A DNA stretch of 43,375 nucleotides from Sphingomonadales bacterium (lineage in GTDB: Bacteria; Pseudomonadota; Alphaproteobacteria; Sphingomonadales; Sphingomonadaceae): NCBI GenBank assembly GCA_028868535.1, contig JAGWUH010000033.1, forward strand, positions 1 through 43,375. Direction: 5' to 3'. Below, piece by piece: positions 7,914 through 16,199 of this stretch. The notes beneath the pieces are model-generated. The model was not told where the DNA came from and did no database searches. It saw only the letters and a program-made list of their open reading frames with translations. Both the position numbers and the translations under genes were made by a program. The first letter of the stretch is position 1; each line of letters begins with the position of its first letter.

Positions 7914-8867
7914 ATGAGCGCTGCCGTGATCCGCCGCGAGGAGGGAGTCGGGCTGGTCCTGGCCGTGGTGCTGCACGCCGCGGTGCTGGCCCTGCTGATG
8001 CTGCGCCCCGCCGCGCCGGTGCCGCCGGTCCCGCAACGGATGACGGTGACGATCGCCGACGAGGTCGGGCTGAAGGACACCGCGCCGCAGCCACAGGCCC
8101 GGGCCGCCGCCGACGCCGCGCCGACGCTCGGCGAGCCCGCCCCGGAGCCGAGCGCCGCGCCCCCCGCGCCGCCCGTGACGCCCGTGACAAAAGTCCCGCC
8201 CCGGCCCGAACCCCGGCGCCCGCAACCGGCCCGGCCCGAACCGGTCAAGCTCGAGCCGAAACCCCAGCCGAAACCGCGGCCCGCTCCATCGCCGCAAGTG
8301 GCGGCCAAAACCGCTCCAAAACCGCCCCTAAAGACCACGCCCGCGCCCGCCCGCGCGCGCCCCGATCCCATCGCCGATGCCGTCGCCACCGCGCGCGGCA
8401 AGGGCAAGGCCGCCACGCCGGGCACCGCGAAACCGGAAAAGCCCGCCCGGACCCCCGGCGCCAGCCGCATCGGCAACGACTTCCTCAAGGGCCTGGCCGG
8501 CAGCCAGTCGAGCGGCAAGGCCACCACGCCCGCCGCCGCGACGATCGGTCCTGAGGTCAAGGCCGGCCTGGCCAGCGCCATCGCCCGCCAGCTCAAGCCG
8601 CACTGGACCGCGCCGCAAGGCGCCGATGCCGAGCAACTGGTGACCGTGCTGGCGTTCGATCTCAACGAGGACGGCAGCCTCGACGGGGTGCCGCGCGTGG
8701 TGCGCCAGGAAGGGATCACCGACAGCAACCGCGCCCAGGCGCCGCGCCATGCCGAGCAGGCGATCCGCGCGGTGCGCCTGTCCGCCCCGTTCGACCTGCC
8801 GTCGCAATACTACCCCGCGTGGAAGCGGGTCACCGCGTTCCGCTTTGACAGGAAGTTGTCGCAATGA
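7914..8867 (+). CDS. tolA: Tol-Pal system protein TolA (TonB-like energy transducer)
   Basis: Periplasm-spanning transducer linking TolQR to TolB and Pal. The 317-residue product has a short cytoplasmic head, one membrane helix (GLVLAVVLHAAVLALLML), a very long Pro/Ala/Lys/Arg-rich linker (about residues 35-190, with KP and RP repeats), and a globular TonB/TolA-like C-terminal domain from about residue 215 (AIARQLKPHW ... YPAWKRVTAFRFD). The linker is Pro-Ala-Lys rather than the helical Ala-Lys type of enterobacteria. ATG at 7914 was chosen over the in-frame upstream start (7878) because the latter lies inside tolR. The end overlaps tolB by 4 nt. Confidence 0.92.
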   Translation: MSAAVIRREEGVGLVLAVVLHAAVLALLMLRPAAPVPPVPQRMTVTIADEVGLKDTAPQPQARAAADAAPTLGEPAPEPSAAPPAPPVTPVTKVPPRPEPRRPQPARPEPVKLEPKPQPKPRPAPSPQVAAKTAPKPPLKTTPAPARARPDPIADAVATARGKGKAATPGTAKPEKPARTPGASRIGNDFLKGLAGSQSSGKATTPAAATIGPEVKAGLASAIARQLKPHWTAPQGADAEQLVTVLAFDLNEDGSLDGVPRVVRQEGITDSNRAQAPRHAEQAIRAVRLSAPFDLPSQYYPAWKRVTAFRFDRKLSQ

Positions 8868-10246
8868 ATCTCCGCCTGATCGCCCTGATGCTTACGGCCG
8901 CGCTGCCCGCGCCGCTGGCCGCCCAGCAGATCACGCCCGCGCCGCTGGCGCCGCAGGCGGCAACGTCGCCCCCGGATGAGGGCCTGACCGGGTCGGTGTC
9001 CGACGACAGCGCCTGGCGCGACCTCGGCATCGACATCCCCGCCTTCGCGACCGAGCAGGACAAGCCGACACCGGCCAGCGCCGGCGGAACCGCCGCACTG
9101 GGAAATGCCATCGCCGAGGTGATCACCGCCGATTTGCGCAACAACGGCCTGTTCAAGCCGGTCGGCCCCTCGGCGCTGCCGCCGGTGGCCTATCCGCAGG
9201 TGCCGGCCCCCGATTTCCCGGCCTGGGCCGGGCGTGGCGCGGAAATGCTGGTCCACGGCTCGGTCAATGCCGATGCGGCGGGGCAGCTCGCGGTCGATTG
9301 CCGGCTCTATGACGTCGCGCTCAAGCAGCAGCTCGTCGCCGCGCAGTGGTCGTTCGCGCCGGCCGACTGGCGCCGCGCCGCGCACAAGTGTGCCGACAAG
9401 ATCTATGCGCGGCTCTCGGGCGAGAGCCCGTTCTTCGACAGCCGCATCGCCTACATCGCCGAGACCGGGCCGAAGGATCACCGCATGAAGCGGCTGGCGA
9501 TCATGGATTCGGACGGCGCCAACCACCGCTTCATCACCACCGGGCAGGCGATGGCGCTGACCCCGCGCTATTCGCCCGACTACAAGTCGATCGTCTACCT
9601 GTCCTACCTCAACGGTTATCCGCGCATCTTCGTCTACGACACCGTCCGCAACAGCCAGCGACTGGTGACCGAAAGCCGCAACCCGACGTTCGCGCCGCGC
9701 TGGTCCCCCGATGGCAAGTGGATCCTCTACTCGATGGCGGTGGGCGGAAACACCAACATCTACCGCGTTTCGGCGGCGGGCGGCGAACCGCAGCAGTTGA
9801 CGCAGACGCCGGGCATCAACGTCGGCGGCTCGTACTCGCCCGATGGCACGAAGATCGTGTTCGAGAGCGACCGGTCCGGCAGCCAGCAGGTCTACGTGAT
9901 GAACGCCGACGGCAGCGGCCAGCGCCGCATCAGCTTCTTCGGCGGGCGCGCCGCGACGCCGGAATGGAGCCCGCGCGGCGACCTGATCGCCTTTACCCAC
10001 ATCGCCGGCGACCTACGCATCGCGGTGATGTCGCCCGAAGGCGGCGGGCTGCGCTACCTGACCAATTCCTGGCAGGACGAGGCCCCGACCTGGGCGCCCA
10101 ACGGCCGCATCGTCCAGTTCTTCCGCACCGAAGCCAACTCCGGCAAGACCAGCCTGTGGCAGGTCGACCTGACCGGCCGCAACGAACGCCGGCTGCCGAC
10201 GCCGGTCGACGGGTCCGACCCGGCCTGGGGTCCGGTGCTGCCCTGA
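8864..10246 (+). CDS. tolB: Tol-Pal system beta-propeller protein TolB
   Basis: Periplasmic protein (460 residues) that binds Pal and TolA. A Sec signal peptide occupies about residues 1-20 (ending in PLAAQ). An N-terminal alpha/beta domain is followed by a six-bladed propeller whose blades show the WD40-like motifs YSPDYKSIVYLS, WSPDGKWILYS, YSPDGTKIVFESD, WSPRGDLIAFTH and WAPNGRIVQFF. The start overlaps the tolA stop (ATGA). Immediately after its stop codon a 17-bp sequence is repeated three times. Confidence 0.97.
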   Translation: MNLRLIALMLTAALPAPLAAQQITPAPLAPQAATSPPDEGLTGSVSDDSAWRDLGIDIPAFATEQDKPTPASAGGTAALGNAIAEVITADLRNNGLFKPVGPSALPPVAYPQVPAPDFPAWAGRGAEMLVHGSVNADAAGQLAVDCRLYDVALKQQLVAAQWSFAPADWRRAAHKCADKIYARLSGESPFFDSRIAYIAETGPKDHRMKRLAIMDSDGANHRFITTGQAMALTPRYSPDYKSIVYLSYLNGYPRIFVYDTVRNSQRLVTESRNPTFAPRWSPDGKWILYSMAVGGNTNIYRVSAAGGEPQQLTQTPGINVGGSYSPDGTKIVFESDRSGSQQVYVMNADGSGQRRISFFGGRAATPEWSPRGDLIAFTHIAGDLRIAVMSPEGGGLRYLTNSWQDEAPTWAPNGRIVQFFRTEANSGKTSLWQVDLTGRNERRLPTPVDGSDPAWGPVLP

Positions 10247-10294
10247 ATCGTCATTGGCCCCGAATCTTCATTGGCCCTGAATCTTCATTGGCAT
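10244..10294 (+). repeat. Three tandem 17-bp repeats between tolB and pal
   Basis: Units at 10244-10260, 10261-10277 and 10278-10294 share the core GAATCNTCATTGGC and differ at only a few positions. The first unit includes the tolB stop codon (TGA 10244-10246), so the array grew out of the end of the gene. No function is evident; it lengthens the 142-nt gap before pal. Confidence 0.85.
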
Positions 10295-10388
10295 TGCGTT
10301 CACAAGCGCACAAAATGCGGTTCGAGCGTTCCTGTGCTGGGAACCCGGTCGCTCCGCCGTCTTACGCCGCCCTACTAGGAGACCAAAA

Positions 10389-10901
10389 ATGTCGCACCCG
10401 ATCCGTTTCACCGCCCTTGCTCTGGCGATGGCGCTCGTCGCCGGTTGCGCCAGCAAGGCGCCCAAGGAGCTGCCGCCCGAGCCGGGCCCGGCGGTCAGCA
10501 CCACCACGCCGCAGCCGACGCTGCAGGGGCCGGTGCCCGGGAGCCAGGCGGATTTCCAGGCCACGATGATGGGCAAGGACACGATCTACTTCGATACCGA
10601 CAAGTACAACATCGACGAAGCCGATGCCGCGGCGCTGCGCACGCAGGCGGGCTGGCTCGCGCGCTATCCGGCCAAGCGGGCGACCGTGGAAGGCCACGCC
10701 GACGAGCGTGGCACGCGCGACTACAACCTCGCGCTCGGCCAGCGTCGCGCCAATGCGGCGAAGGATTATCTGGTCAGCCTGGGCATCGACGCCGCGCGCC
10801 TGTCGACCATTTCCTATGGCAAGGAGCGCCCGGTGGCGCTGGGTTCGAACGAGGAAGCCTGGGCGAAGAACCGCCGCGCGGTGACGGTGACGATCGACTG
10901 A
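10389..10901 (+). CDS. pal: Peptidoglycan-associated lipoprotein Pal
   Basis: Outer-membrane lipoprotein (170 residues) that binds peptidoglycan and TolB and completes the Tol-Pal system. The signal peptide ends in the lipobox LVAGC with lipidated Cys20. A Pro-rich tether follows, and then an OmpA-type peptidoglycan-binding domain (about residues 60-170) with IYFDTDKYNI, the diaminopimelate-binding segment VEGHADERGTRDYNLALGQR, and RRAVTVTID at the end. The ribosome binding site AGGAG lies 7 nt upstream of the ATG. It is separated from tolB by 142 nt containing a tandem repeat, so it may also have its own promoter. Confidence 0.97.
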   Translation: MSHPIRFTALALAMALVAGCASKAPKELPPEPGPAVSTTTPQPTLQGPVPGSQADFQATMMGKDTIYFDTDKYNIDEADAAALRTQAGWLARYPAKRATVEGHADERGTRDYNLALGQRRANAAKDYLVSLGIDAARLSTISYGKERPVALGSNEEAWAKNRRAVTVTID

Positions 10902-10906
10902 TCGCG

Positions 10907-11032
10907 TCAGCGCGCGCTGGTCGTGGCAGGCGCGATGAACGGGCTGCTGCGCGCGGGCACGGTGCCGAACACGACCAGCGAGGCCATCGCCAGAATCGAA
11001 AGCGCCGAGGAAAGTGCGAGTTGCCTGCTCAT
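10907..11032 (-). CDS. Small hypothetical single-helix protein downstream of pal
   Basis: A 41-residue reading frame convergent with pal: a polar start (MSRQLALSS), a hydrophobic stretch of about 18 residues (ALSILAMASLVVFGTV), and a polar tail with Pro and Ser. It looks like an uncleaved signal anchor or a tiny exported peptide. The upstream ribosome binding site is weak and I recognise no family. The only support beyond length is the clear hydrophobic profile in a gap otherwise without a gene. Confidence 0.4.
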   Translation of the reverse strand: MSRQLALSSALSILAMASLVVFGTVPARSSPFIAPATTSAR

Positions 11033-11185
11033 GAGTCCCGTTCCAGTCGTGCCCGCCAGATAGGAACGGCCAAGCCCTGTTGCAATGCAGCATAGACGCG
11101 GATTGCCTAAAATTCGGCAAACTTCGCCGGAGCGCGCGGGGATGGCCGCTTGCATCGGGTCGGTTGGCGCGGGTATTCAGGCCGG

Positions 11186-11755
11186 ATGAGCCGCGCACGC
11201 CGATCGAATGACTGGGGATTCCCGCGCTGGCGCGGCTACGAAGGCGCGCGCGAGGCGGCGCAGGTCCGGTTGTGCGACAAGGTCGGCTGCAACGAGCCCG
11301 GCACCTGCCCGGCGCCGAAATCGCCGAACAGCCCGGAGCGCTGGCAATTCTGCCAGGCGCACGCCGCCGAATACAACGCCGGCTGGGACTATTTCGCCGG
11401 CCTGACCGCGGAGGAGGCCGCCGAGCGGGCGAGGGCCGAGGAGCAGACGCATTCGGGCTATCGCGAATCGGCGTTCTACGGCTGGGCCGGTTCGGGCGAC
11501 GGAACCCGCAGCAAGGACGAGCTCCGGGCGCTGGACGTGCTGGAGCTGGCGCCGGACGCCGATTTCGACGCGGTGCGCAAGGCCTGGCGCAGCAAGGCCA
11601 AGGAGGTCCACCCCGACGTGCGCCCCGGCGATGCCGAGGCGGCGAAGGCGTTCCAGGCGCTGCAACTCGCCTACGAGGTGCTGCGCGCTGCCGAGGAACG
11701 GCGGCAGTGGAACGGCCCGGTCGGCGATGGTTCCGGAGGGGGTGGCGGGGCCTGA
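11186..11755 (+). CDS. J-domain protein with N-terminal cysteine motif
   Basis: Hsp70 co-chaperone-like protein (189 residues). A C-terminal J domain (about residues 114-172) has the invariant HPD at 142-144 in AKEVHPDVRPGD. There is no G/F region, DnaJ zinc finger or DnaJ C-terminal domain, so this is a class C J protein. The N-terminal part has Cys30, Cys35, Cys41, Cys56 and His59 (as FCQAH) followed by AEYNAGWDYF, a spacing that could hold a metal ion. I chose ATG 11186 over the TTG at 11150. The gene is convergent with infC, and a strong hairpin covers its stop codon. The DnaK-client role is inferred from the J domain only. Confidence 0.85.
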   Translation: MSRARRSNDWGFPRWRGYEGAREAAQVRLCDKVGCNEPGTCPAPKSPNSPERWQFCQAHAAEYNAGWDYFAGLTAEEAAERARAEEQTHSGYRESAFYGWAGSGDGTRSKDELRALDVLELAPDADFDAVRKAWRSKAKEVHPDVRPGDAEAAKAFQALQLAYEVLRAAEERRQWNGPVGDGSGGGGGA

Positions 11756-11764
11756 CGCCCCGCC
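11744..11764. terminator. GC-rich hairpin between convergent J-domain gene and infC
   Basis: Perfect 8-bp stem GGCGGGGC (11744-11751) with GCCCCGCC (11757-11764) and a 5-nt loop. It lies across the stop codon of the J-domain gene and ends 6 nt before the infC stop. It can act in both directions. There is no T tract on either side. Confidence 0.6.
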
Positions 11765-11770
11765 CGGTGG

Positions 11771-12292
11771 TCACTTCGGGGAAATGACCATCAACATCTG
11801 GCGGCCTTCCATGCGCGGCCAGGATTCGACCTTGGCGATCTCGGCAATGTCTTCCTGCACCCGCTTGAGCAGGTTCATGCCGAGCTGCTGGTGCGACAGT
11901 TCGCGCCCGCGGAAGCGCAGCGTGACCTTGACCTTGTCACCTTCGCCGATGAACTTGTGCATCGCCCGCATCTTCACGTCATAGTCGTGATCGTCGATGT
12001 TCGGACGCATCTTGATCTCCTTGATCTCCTGCGTCTTCTGCGTCTTGCGCGCCTGGTTGGCCTTCTTCTGCGCCTCGTAGCGGAACTTGCCGACGTCGAG
12101 GAACTTGCAGACCGGCGGATCGGCGTTTGGCGACACCTCGACCAGATCGAGGCCGACTTCGGCGGCCTTCTCGATCGCTTCGCGGGTGTACATGATGCCG
12201 AGATTTTCGCCCTCGTCGTCGATCACGCGGACGCGGGGGACGTTGATCATATCATTGAAGCGAGGCCCGCTCTTGACGGGGGGCGCCAACAT
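11771..12292 (-). CDS. infC: Translation initiation factor IF-3
   Basis: Initiation factor (173 residues) that binds the 30S subunit and polices start-codon selection. The N-terminal domain is recognised by [14 protein letters not shown] and [15 protein letters not shown], the lysine-rich linker helix follows ([15 protein letters not shown]), and the C-terminal domain by [18 protein letters not shown]. The ATG at 12292 gives the normal length. Unlike many bacteria, where infC follows thrS, here thrS lies 27 kb away and infC is alone with a 148-nt upstream gap before pdeM. Confidence 0.97.
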   Translation of the reverse strand: MLAPPVKSGPRFNDMINVPRVRVIDDEGENLGIMYTREAIEKAAEVGLDLVEVSPNADPPVCKFLDVGKFRYEAQKKANQARKTQKTQEIKEIKMRPNIDDHDYDVKMRAMHKFIGEGDKVKVTLRFRGRELSHQQLGMNLLKRVQEDIAEIAKVESWPRMEGRQMLMVISPK

Positions 12293-12440
12293 GCGCCGGG
12301 GAGGGGGAGCTATAGCCGGATCTCCTGAAGTTACAGTTCGCGCGCGTCCTTAAATCGAATCGAGGTCGCGTGGAAAGCGCTAAATGCGGGCAAATGCCTG
12401 CTTTGGCGTTAGCGTGCGGCGATTTTGCGTCACCTTGCCG

Positions 12441-13121
12441 TTACGCCGCGCGCCACAGGGGCATCCGCACCAGCCGTTCACCCGCCGATACCATGGCGTC
12501 GATCGCCCGTGCCGGCTGCATCGCCGCGAGAATCGCCGGGTCGGCGGCGTCCATGCCGCCGGTCAGCGCGCCGAACGCCGGCAGGATCAGCCGCCGCTCG
12601 CTGGCGACCGCGCAGGGCCGGGCGATGCGGCGGCCGCGCGCGGTGATCGCCAGCTTCGGGTGATAGTGGCCCGACAGCTCGGGCCCGGTGGCCCGCGCGC
12701 TGGCCTGGTGGCGCAAGGCGATGCCGCCGACCGCGAGTTCGTCCACCGCGCAGCCGCCGACGCCGGTCACCGGCCCGGCATCGTGGTTGCCGGTGATCCA
12801 GACCCAGTCGGTGGCGCGGACCAACGCCGCCAGCATGCCCGCCGCGTGCGGTTCCAGCCGCGATGCGCCGTCGGCGTCGTGGAAATTGTCGCCTAGGCAG
12901 AACACCCGCCGCGCGCCCGTCGCGCGCAAGGCGTCGGCCACCCGTTCGAGCGTGGCGCGGCTGTCGTACGGGGGGAGCATCTGGCCGTGCCGGGCGAAGA
13001 AGCTCGCCTTCTCGAGGTGCAGGTCGGCCAGCACCAGCGCCGATTCGGCACGCCAGAACAGCGCCCGGCCGCCGACCAGCGCCCATTCCTGCCCGGCGAA
13101 CGCGAACGAAAGGGGAACCAT
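12441..13121 (-). CDS. pdeM: Ligase-associated DNA-damage-response endonuclease PdeM
   Basis: Calcineurin-like metallophosphoesterase (226 residues) of the PdeM family, usually found with a ligase and the Lhr-type helicase in DNA repair islands. Metal-binding motifs are visible in order: LADLHLEK (D-x-H), CLGDNFHD (GD), ITGNHDAG (GNHD), RHQASA and SGHYHP (GHxH). The partner genes (ligD or lhr-type) are not in this window, so the repair role is by family name only. I chose the ATG at 13121, which begins at the family start. It is divergent from hemF, with 92 nt between the two starts. Confidence 0.88.
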   Translation of the reverse strand: MVPLSFAFAGQEWALVGGRALFWRAESALVLADLHLEKASFFARHGQMLPPYDSRATLERVADALRATGARRVFCLGDNFHDADGASRLEPHAAGMLAALVRATDWVWITGNHDAGPVTGVGGCAVDELAVGGIALRHQASARATGPELSGHYHPKLAITARGRRIARPCAVASERRLILPAFGALTGGMDAADPAILAAMQPARAIDAMVSAGERLVRMPLWRAA

Positions 13122-13213
13122 GTCGCTGCCCTTGCCCCGCGCGCGCGGGTTTGGCAAGCGCGCCGAGACGAACCGCCGCCGAACCGCACCCTGTCCCCCA
13201 CGGAAAGCCACCC

Positions 13214-14080
13214 ATGACCGACTGGACCCCTTTCACCGCCCGCGCCAGCCAATGGTTCGAGGAGCTGCGCAACCGCATCTGTGCCGAATTCGAGGCGATC
13301 GAGCGCGAGGCCGGCAGCGATGCCCGCTTCGCCTGCACGCCGTGGCAGCGTGCCGAAGTCGAAGGCGAGGCCGGCGGCGAAACCGGCGGCGGTACGCGCG
13401 GTCTGATCAAGGGCAAGGTGTTCGAGAAGGCCGGCGTCAACATCTCGACCGTGCGCGGCGGGCTGGCGAAGGACTTCGCCGCCAGCATCAACGGCGCATC
13501 GGCCGAGCAGAACGCGTTCTCGGCCACGGGCATCAGCCTGGTCGCGCACATGGCCAACCCGCATGTTCCGGCGGTGCACATGAACACGCGCTTCCTGACG
13601 ACCACCAAGGCGTGGTTCGGCGGCGGCGCCGACCTCAACCCGCCGCTGCCCTACGACGAGGACACGGCAGAGTTCCACGCGGCATTCAAGGCCGCCTGCG
13701 ATGCGCACGGAGCAGACTACTACGACCGCTTCAAGGCCTGGGCCGACGAATACTTCTACATTCCCCACCGCAAGGTCCATCGCGGCGTCGGCGGCATCTT
13801 CTACGACCACCTCGAATGTGCGGACGAGGCGGCCTGGGAGGCCAACTTCGCGTTCACCCGCGCGGTTGGCGAGGCGTTTCTCGCGGTGTTCCCGCGGCTG
13901 GTGCGGCGTCGGATGGGGATGGCGTTCACGGCGGCGGACAAGCGGCAGCAGCTCGAATGGCGCGGACGCTACGCCGAGTTCAACCTGGTCTACGATCGCG
14001 GCACGCTGTTCGGGCTGAAGACCGGCGGCAACATCGACGCGATCCTGATGAGCCTGCCGCCCGAGGCGGTGTGGAGCTGA
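13214..14080 (+). CDS. hemF: Oxygen-dependent coproporphyrinogen III oxidase
   Basis: Aerobic haem biosynthesis enzyme (288 residues) that decarboxylates coproporphyrinogen III to protoporphyrinogen IX. Family hallmarks include FEKAGVNISTVRG, FSATGISLVAHMANP, HMNTRFLTT followed by WFGGGADLNPPLPYDEDT, and the C-terminal YAEFNLVYDRGTLFGLKTGG. I chose ATG 13214 because it begins at the family N-terminus; the frame stays open far upstream but that part overlaps pdeM on the other strand. An oxygen-independent HemN, which would allow anaerobic synthesis, is not in the window. Confidence 0.97.
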   Translation: MTDWTPFTARASQWFEELRNRICAEFEAIEREAGSDARFACTPWQRAEVEGEAGGETGGGTRGLIKGKVFEKAGVNISTVRGGLAKDFAASINGASAEQNAFSATGISLVAHMANPHVPAVHMNTRFLTTTKAWFGGGADLNPPLPYDEDTAEFHAAFKAACDAHGADYYDRFKAWADEYFYIPHRKVHRGVGGIFYDHLECADEAAWEANFAFTRAVGEAFLAVFPRLVRRRMGMAFTAADKRQQLEWRGRYAEFNLVYDRGTLFGLKTGGNIDAILMSLPPEAVWS

Positions 14081-14184
14081 TTCGCGCCGGCAGCAACGGC
14101 ACGCGGATTTGACGCGGGGCAAGGCGCGACGCCGCCGCCAGTGGTAAGTCCCGAGCCATTGCAGCGCGGGACCGGAGACCGGCG

Positions 14185-14298
14185 ATGGAGAACGACCCCG
14201 ACAACCTCAATCTCTACTTTGCCGACGTGATGTTCCTGCTGGGCCTCGTCGGCGGGGTGCTGCTGGTCTACTACCGGCTGCAGCAGGCATTTTCCTAG
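14185..14298 (+). CDS. Tiny single-span membrane protein
   Basis: A 37-residue frame with an acidic N-terminus (MENDPDNLNLYFAD), one hydrophobic helix (VMFLLGLVGGVLLVYY) and a short tail RLQQAFS. GGAG lies 7 nt before the ATG, and the acidic-outside/one-helix layout resembles small membrane microproteins. No family recognised. It follows hemF on the same strand after 104 nt. Confidence 0.45.
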   Translation: MENDPDNLNLYFADVMFLLGLVGGVLLVYYRLQQAFS

Positions 14299-14363
14299 CC
14301 GCGGCCGACCGTCACCGAAGGTTCAGGTGCGAGTCGGCATGCTGGCGCAAACGGAGCCGGCCG

Positions 14364-14528
14364 ATGCTGTTCTACCTGCCTTTCTGCGCGTTGAATTTCC
14401 ACAAGCCGAAACGGCACACGGTCGGCGGGCCCGGCCGATCGCTGGTCGGCCGGTGCGTGCGCTGCGGCAAGCGCATCACCCGCGTCGGCCCGAAGCACTG
14501 GAAGCTGCTGGTGCCGGGCAACGCCTGA
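14364..14528 (+). CDS. Small CxxC zinc-ribbon-like protein
   Basis: A 54-residue basic protein: MLFYLPFCALNFHKPKR, a Gly/Arg linker, then GRCVRCGKRITRVGPKHW. The Cys8/His13 pair plus the CxxC knuckle looks like a single small metal site, similar in outline to DUF1660-type phage-related peptides, but the family is not certain. GGAG lies 8 nt before the ATG. It sits just before tRNA-Cys (opposite strand), a spot where integrated elements are often found, although no integrase or attachment repeat is visible. Confidence 0.5.
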   Translation: MLFYLPFCALNFHKPKRHTVGGPGRSLVGRCVRCGKRITRVGPKHWKLLVPGNA

Positions 14529-14581
14529 GCCGCACGGCCGCCTGCGGTGCCGGGATCCGGCTGGGCAAGGTCGTCTGGAGG

Positions 14582-14655
14582 TGGAGGCCCGAGCCGGAAT
14601 CGAACCGGCGTAAACGGATTTGCAGTCCGGTGCGTAACCACTCCGCCATCGGGCC
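14582..14655 (-). tRNA. tRNA-Cys (anticodon GCA)
   Basis: A 74-nt cloverleaf including an encoded CCA (TGG at 14582-14584 on the plus strand). The 7-bp acceptor stem pairs GGCCCGA with TCGGGCC, the anticodon loop is CTGCAAA with anticodon GCA (14621-14623 on the plus strand), and the T arm carries GGTTCGATTCC. The discriminator is U, as expected for cysteine. Confidence 0.97.
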
Positions 14656-14721
14656 GATGCGCTGGATGCGTGGTTGCGGGGCCGTAGCGGAGGGTTAGGG
14701 GCACTGCAAGCCGATTCGCGT

Positions 14722-16107
14722 TCAGCCTGCGGCCTCGAACTGGAGCTGGCGGCGGGCCGGGTCGGCGGCGATCAGCCGCACGCGGACATGATCGCCGGGG
14801 GTGGCCTGCGCCAGCCGTGCCCGGGCGACCACGGCCTGCTCGCACAACTGGATGCGCGCGCCGTTTTCGCCGATGTCGGTGACGACCGCATCGAATTCCC
14901 GCCCTTCCTCCCCGGCCAGCATCGCCGCCTCGGCGAGGTCCTTGGCGGCGCGGTCGACCTGGCCGCTGCGCGCCTCGGCCTTTGCCATGACCGGCGGCAG
15001 GCGGGAGAACGCGTCGGTGAGTTCGGGCGGCACGGCGCGGCCGTTGGCAACCGCCAGCGCGGCGCGCAGCACGTAGCGATCGGCCAGCCGCCGCAGCGGC
15101 GCGGTGGCGTGGGCATAGGTCGCCGCCATCGCCGCGTGCCAGGGGATCACGCCGGGGCGATAGGGCTGGTAGCGCGCGCCTTCGCCGGCGCGGCGCACCG
15201 CGAGCATGAATGCCGCGTGCTTCGCGTCCCTGGGATCGAGCCGCAGGGTGAACTGCGCCAGCGTCATTTCCGCCGGCCACACCAGCCCGAACGCGGCGGC
15301 AGTGCCGCGCAGGCGCTGCTCGGCGCGCGCGTCGGGCGGTGCCATGACGCGGAACAGCCCGGTGCCCGCCGCGTGCAACGCATCGGCGACCGCGAGGTTC
15401 GTGGCCAGCGAAAGCGCGGCATTGCGCAGCTCGGCCGGAACCTGCGGGCGCAGGCGCAGCGTGAAGTGGCCGTCGCCGTCGCGCTCCACCTCCTGCTCGG
15501 GCGGATCGACGCGGGCGGCGCCGCGCCGGTCTTCGGCAGCGGTCACGCGATCGGCGAGTTCGACGAACCCGGTGGGAAGCTGGTCGTCCCGCACCGTCTC
15601 GTAAGCCAGCTTGGCGCGGCTGCGGACCAGCGCGCGTTCGACGCCTTCGAGCTTCACGCCGCCGTCCGGCGCGACGCGCGTGGTCAGCACGATCGCCGGG
15701 CGCGGCCCGTCGGGCAGCAGGCTGGCGGCGCCTTCGGCCAGCACCGGCGGATAGAGCCCGGCCTTGCCATCGGGCAGGTAGAGCGTCTCGCCGCGCCGCC
15801 AGGCCTCGGCATCGAGCGGATCGCCATCGGCGACGAACCAGGCGACATCGGCGATCGCGTAGTGGAGCAGCAGGTCGGCCCCGGCGGCCTCGATCGCGAA
15901 GGCCTGGTCGAGATCGGTCGAGGTGGCGGGATCGAGGGTGACGAATGGCACCGCGGTGCGATCGGCGTGGGCATCGGGCACGCGCCGCGCCGCGGCCTCG
16001 GCGGCGGCGAGCACATCTGGCGGAAACGTCGCGGGAACCTGGAACTGCGCGCGGATCTCGGCCAGCCCTTCCGCCAGCAGGTGATCGGGGTCGCGCAAGG
16101 CCTTCAT
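14722..16107 (-). CDS. RNB-domain (RNase II-type) ribonuclease
   Basis: Putative 3'-5' exoribonuclease (461 residues), shorter than RNase II or RNase R because it lacks the N-terminal cold-shock domains. The catalytic domain spans about residues 45-360: LDPATSTDLDQAFAIE is the metal-binding motif, and YAHATAPLRRLADRYV the conserved C-terminal motif of RNB enzymes. In the canonical DxxxxxDxDD motif the last Asp is Gln here (DLDQA), a variant found in the short RNB families. A C-terminal S1-like segment follows. ATG 16107 was chosen over the in-frame upstream start, which lies in the hairpin region. Confidence 0.88.
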   Translation of the reverse strand: MKALRDPDHLLAEGLAEIRAQFQVPATFPPDVLAAAEAAARRVPDAHADRTAVPFVTLDPATSTDLDQAFAIEAAGADLLLHYAIADVAWFVADGDPLDAEAWRRGETLYLPDGKAGLYPPVLAEGAASLLPDGPRPAIVLTTRVAPDGGVKLEGVERALVRSRAKLAYETVRDDQLPTGFVELADRVTAAEDRRGAARVDPPEQEVERDGDGHFTLRLRPQVPAELRNAALSLATNLAVADALHAAGTGLFRVMAPPDARAEQRLRGTAAAFGLVWPAEMTLAQFTLRLDPRDAKHAAFMLAVRRAGEGARYQPYRPGVIPWHAAMAATYAHATAPLRRLADRYVLRAALAVANGRAVPPELTDAFSRLPPVMAKAEARSGQVDRAAKDLAEAAMLAGEEGREFDAVVTDIGENGARIQLCEQAVVARARLAQATPGDHVRVRLIAADPARRQLQFEAAG

Positions 16108-16126
16108 GGCAGCGGCGTACAACGAC

Positions 16127-16192
16127 GGCCCGCGCGGGGGAAGTCCCCCACGCGGGCCGCGCGGTGAAGGTGTCCCGGGGCGATTGCCCCGG
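16127..16192. terminator. Two hairpins after the first RTX gene
   Basis: The stem closest to the gene pairs 16175-16181 with 16186-16192 (7 bp, loop GATT), 8 nt from the stop codon. The second pairs 16127-16141 with 16144-16158 (14 bp with one mismatch, loop AG). Reading on the minus strand they follow the RTX stop codon and precede the RNB gene, so they should separate the two transcripts. Confidence 0.65.
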
Positions 16193-16199
16193 TGTGGGA

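Noticed and set aside
10329..10345. GTTCC-N7-GGAAC before pal as an EcfG promoter.
   Set aside because: No CGTT at 16-17 nt from either GGAAC.
12863..13213. In-frame upstream extension of hemF.
   Set aside because: It overlaps pdeM on the other strand and is Arg/Ala-rich without similarity to HemF.
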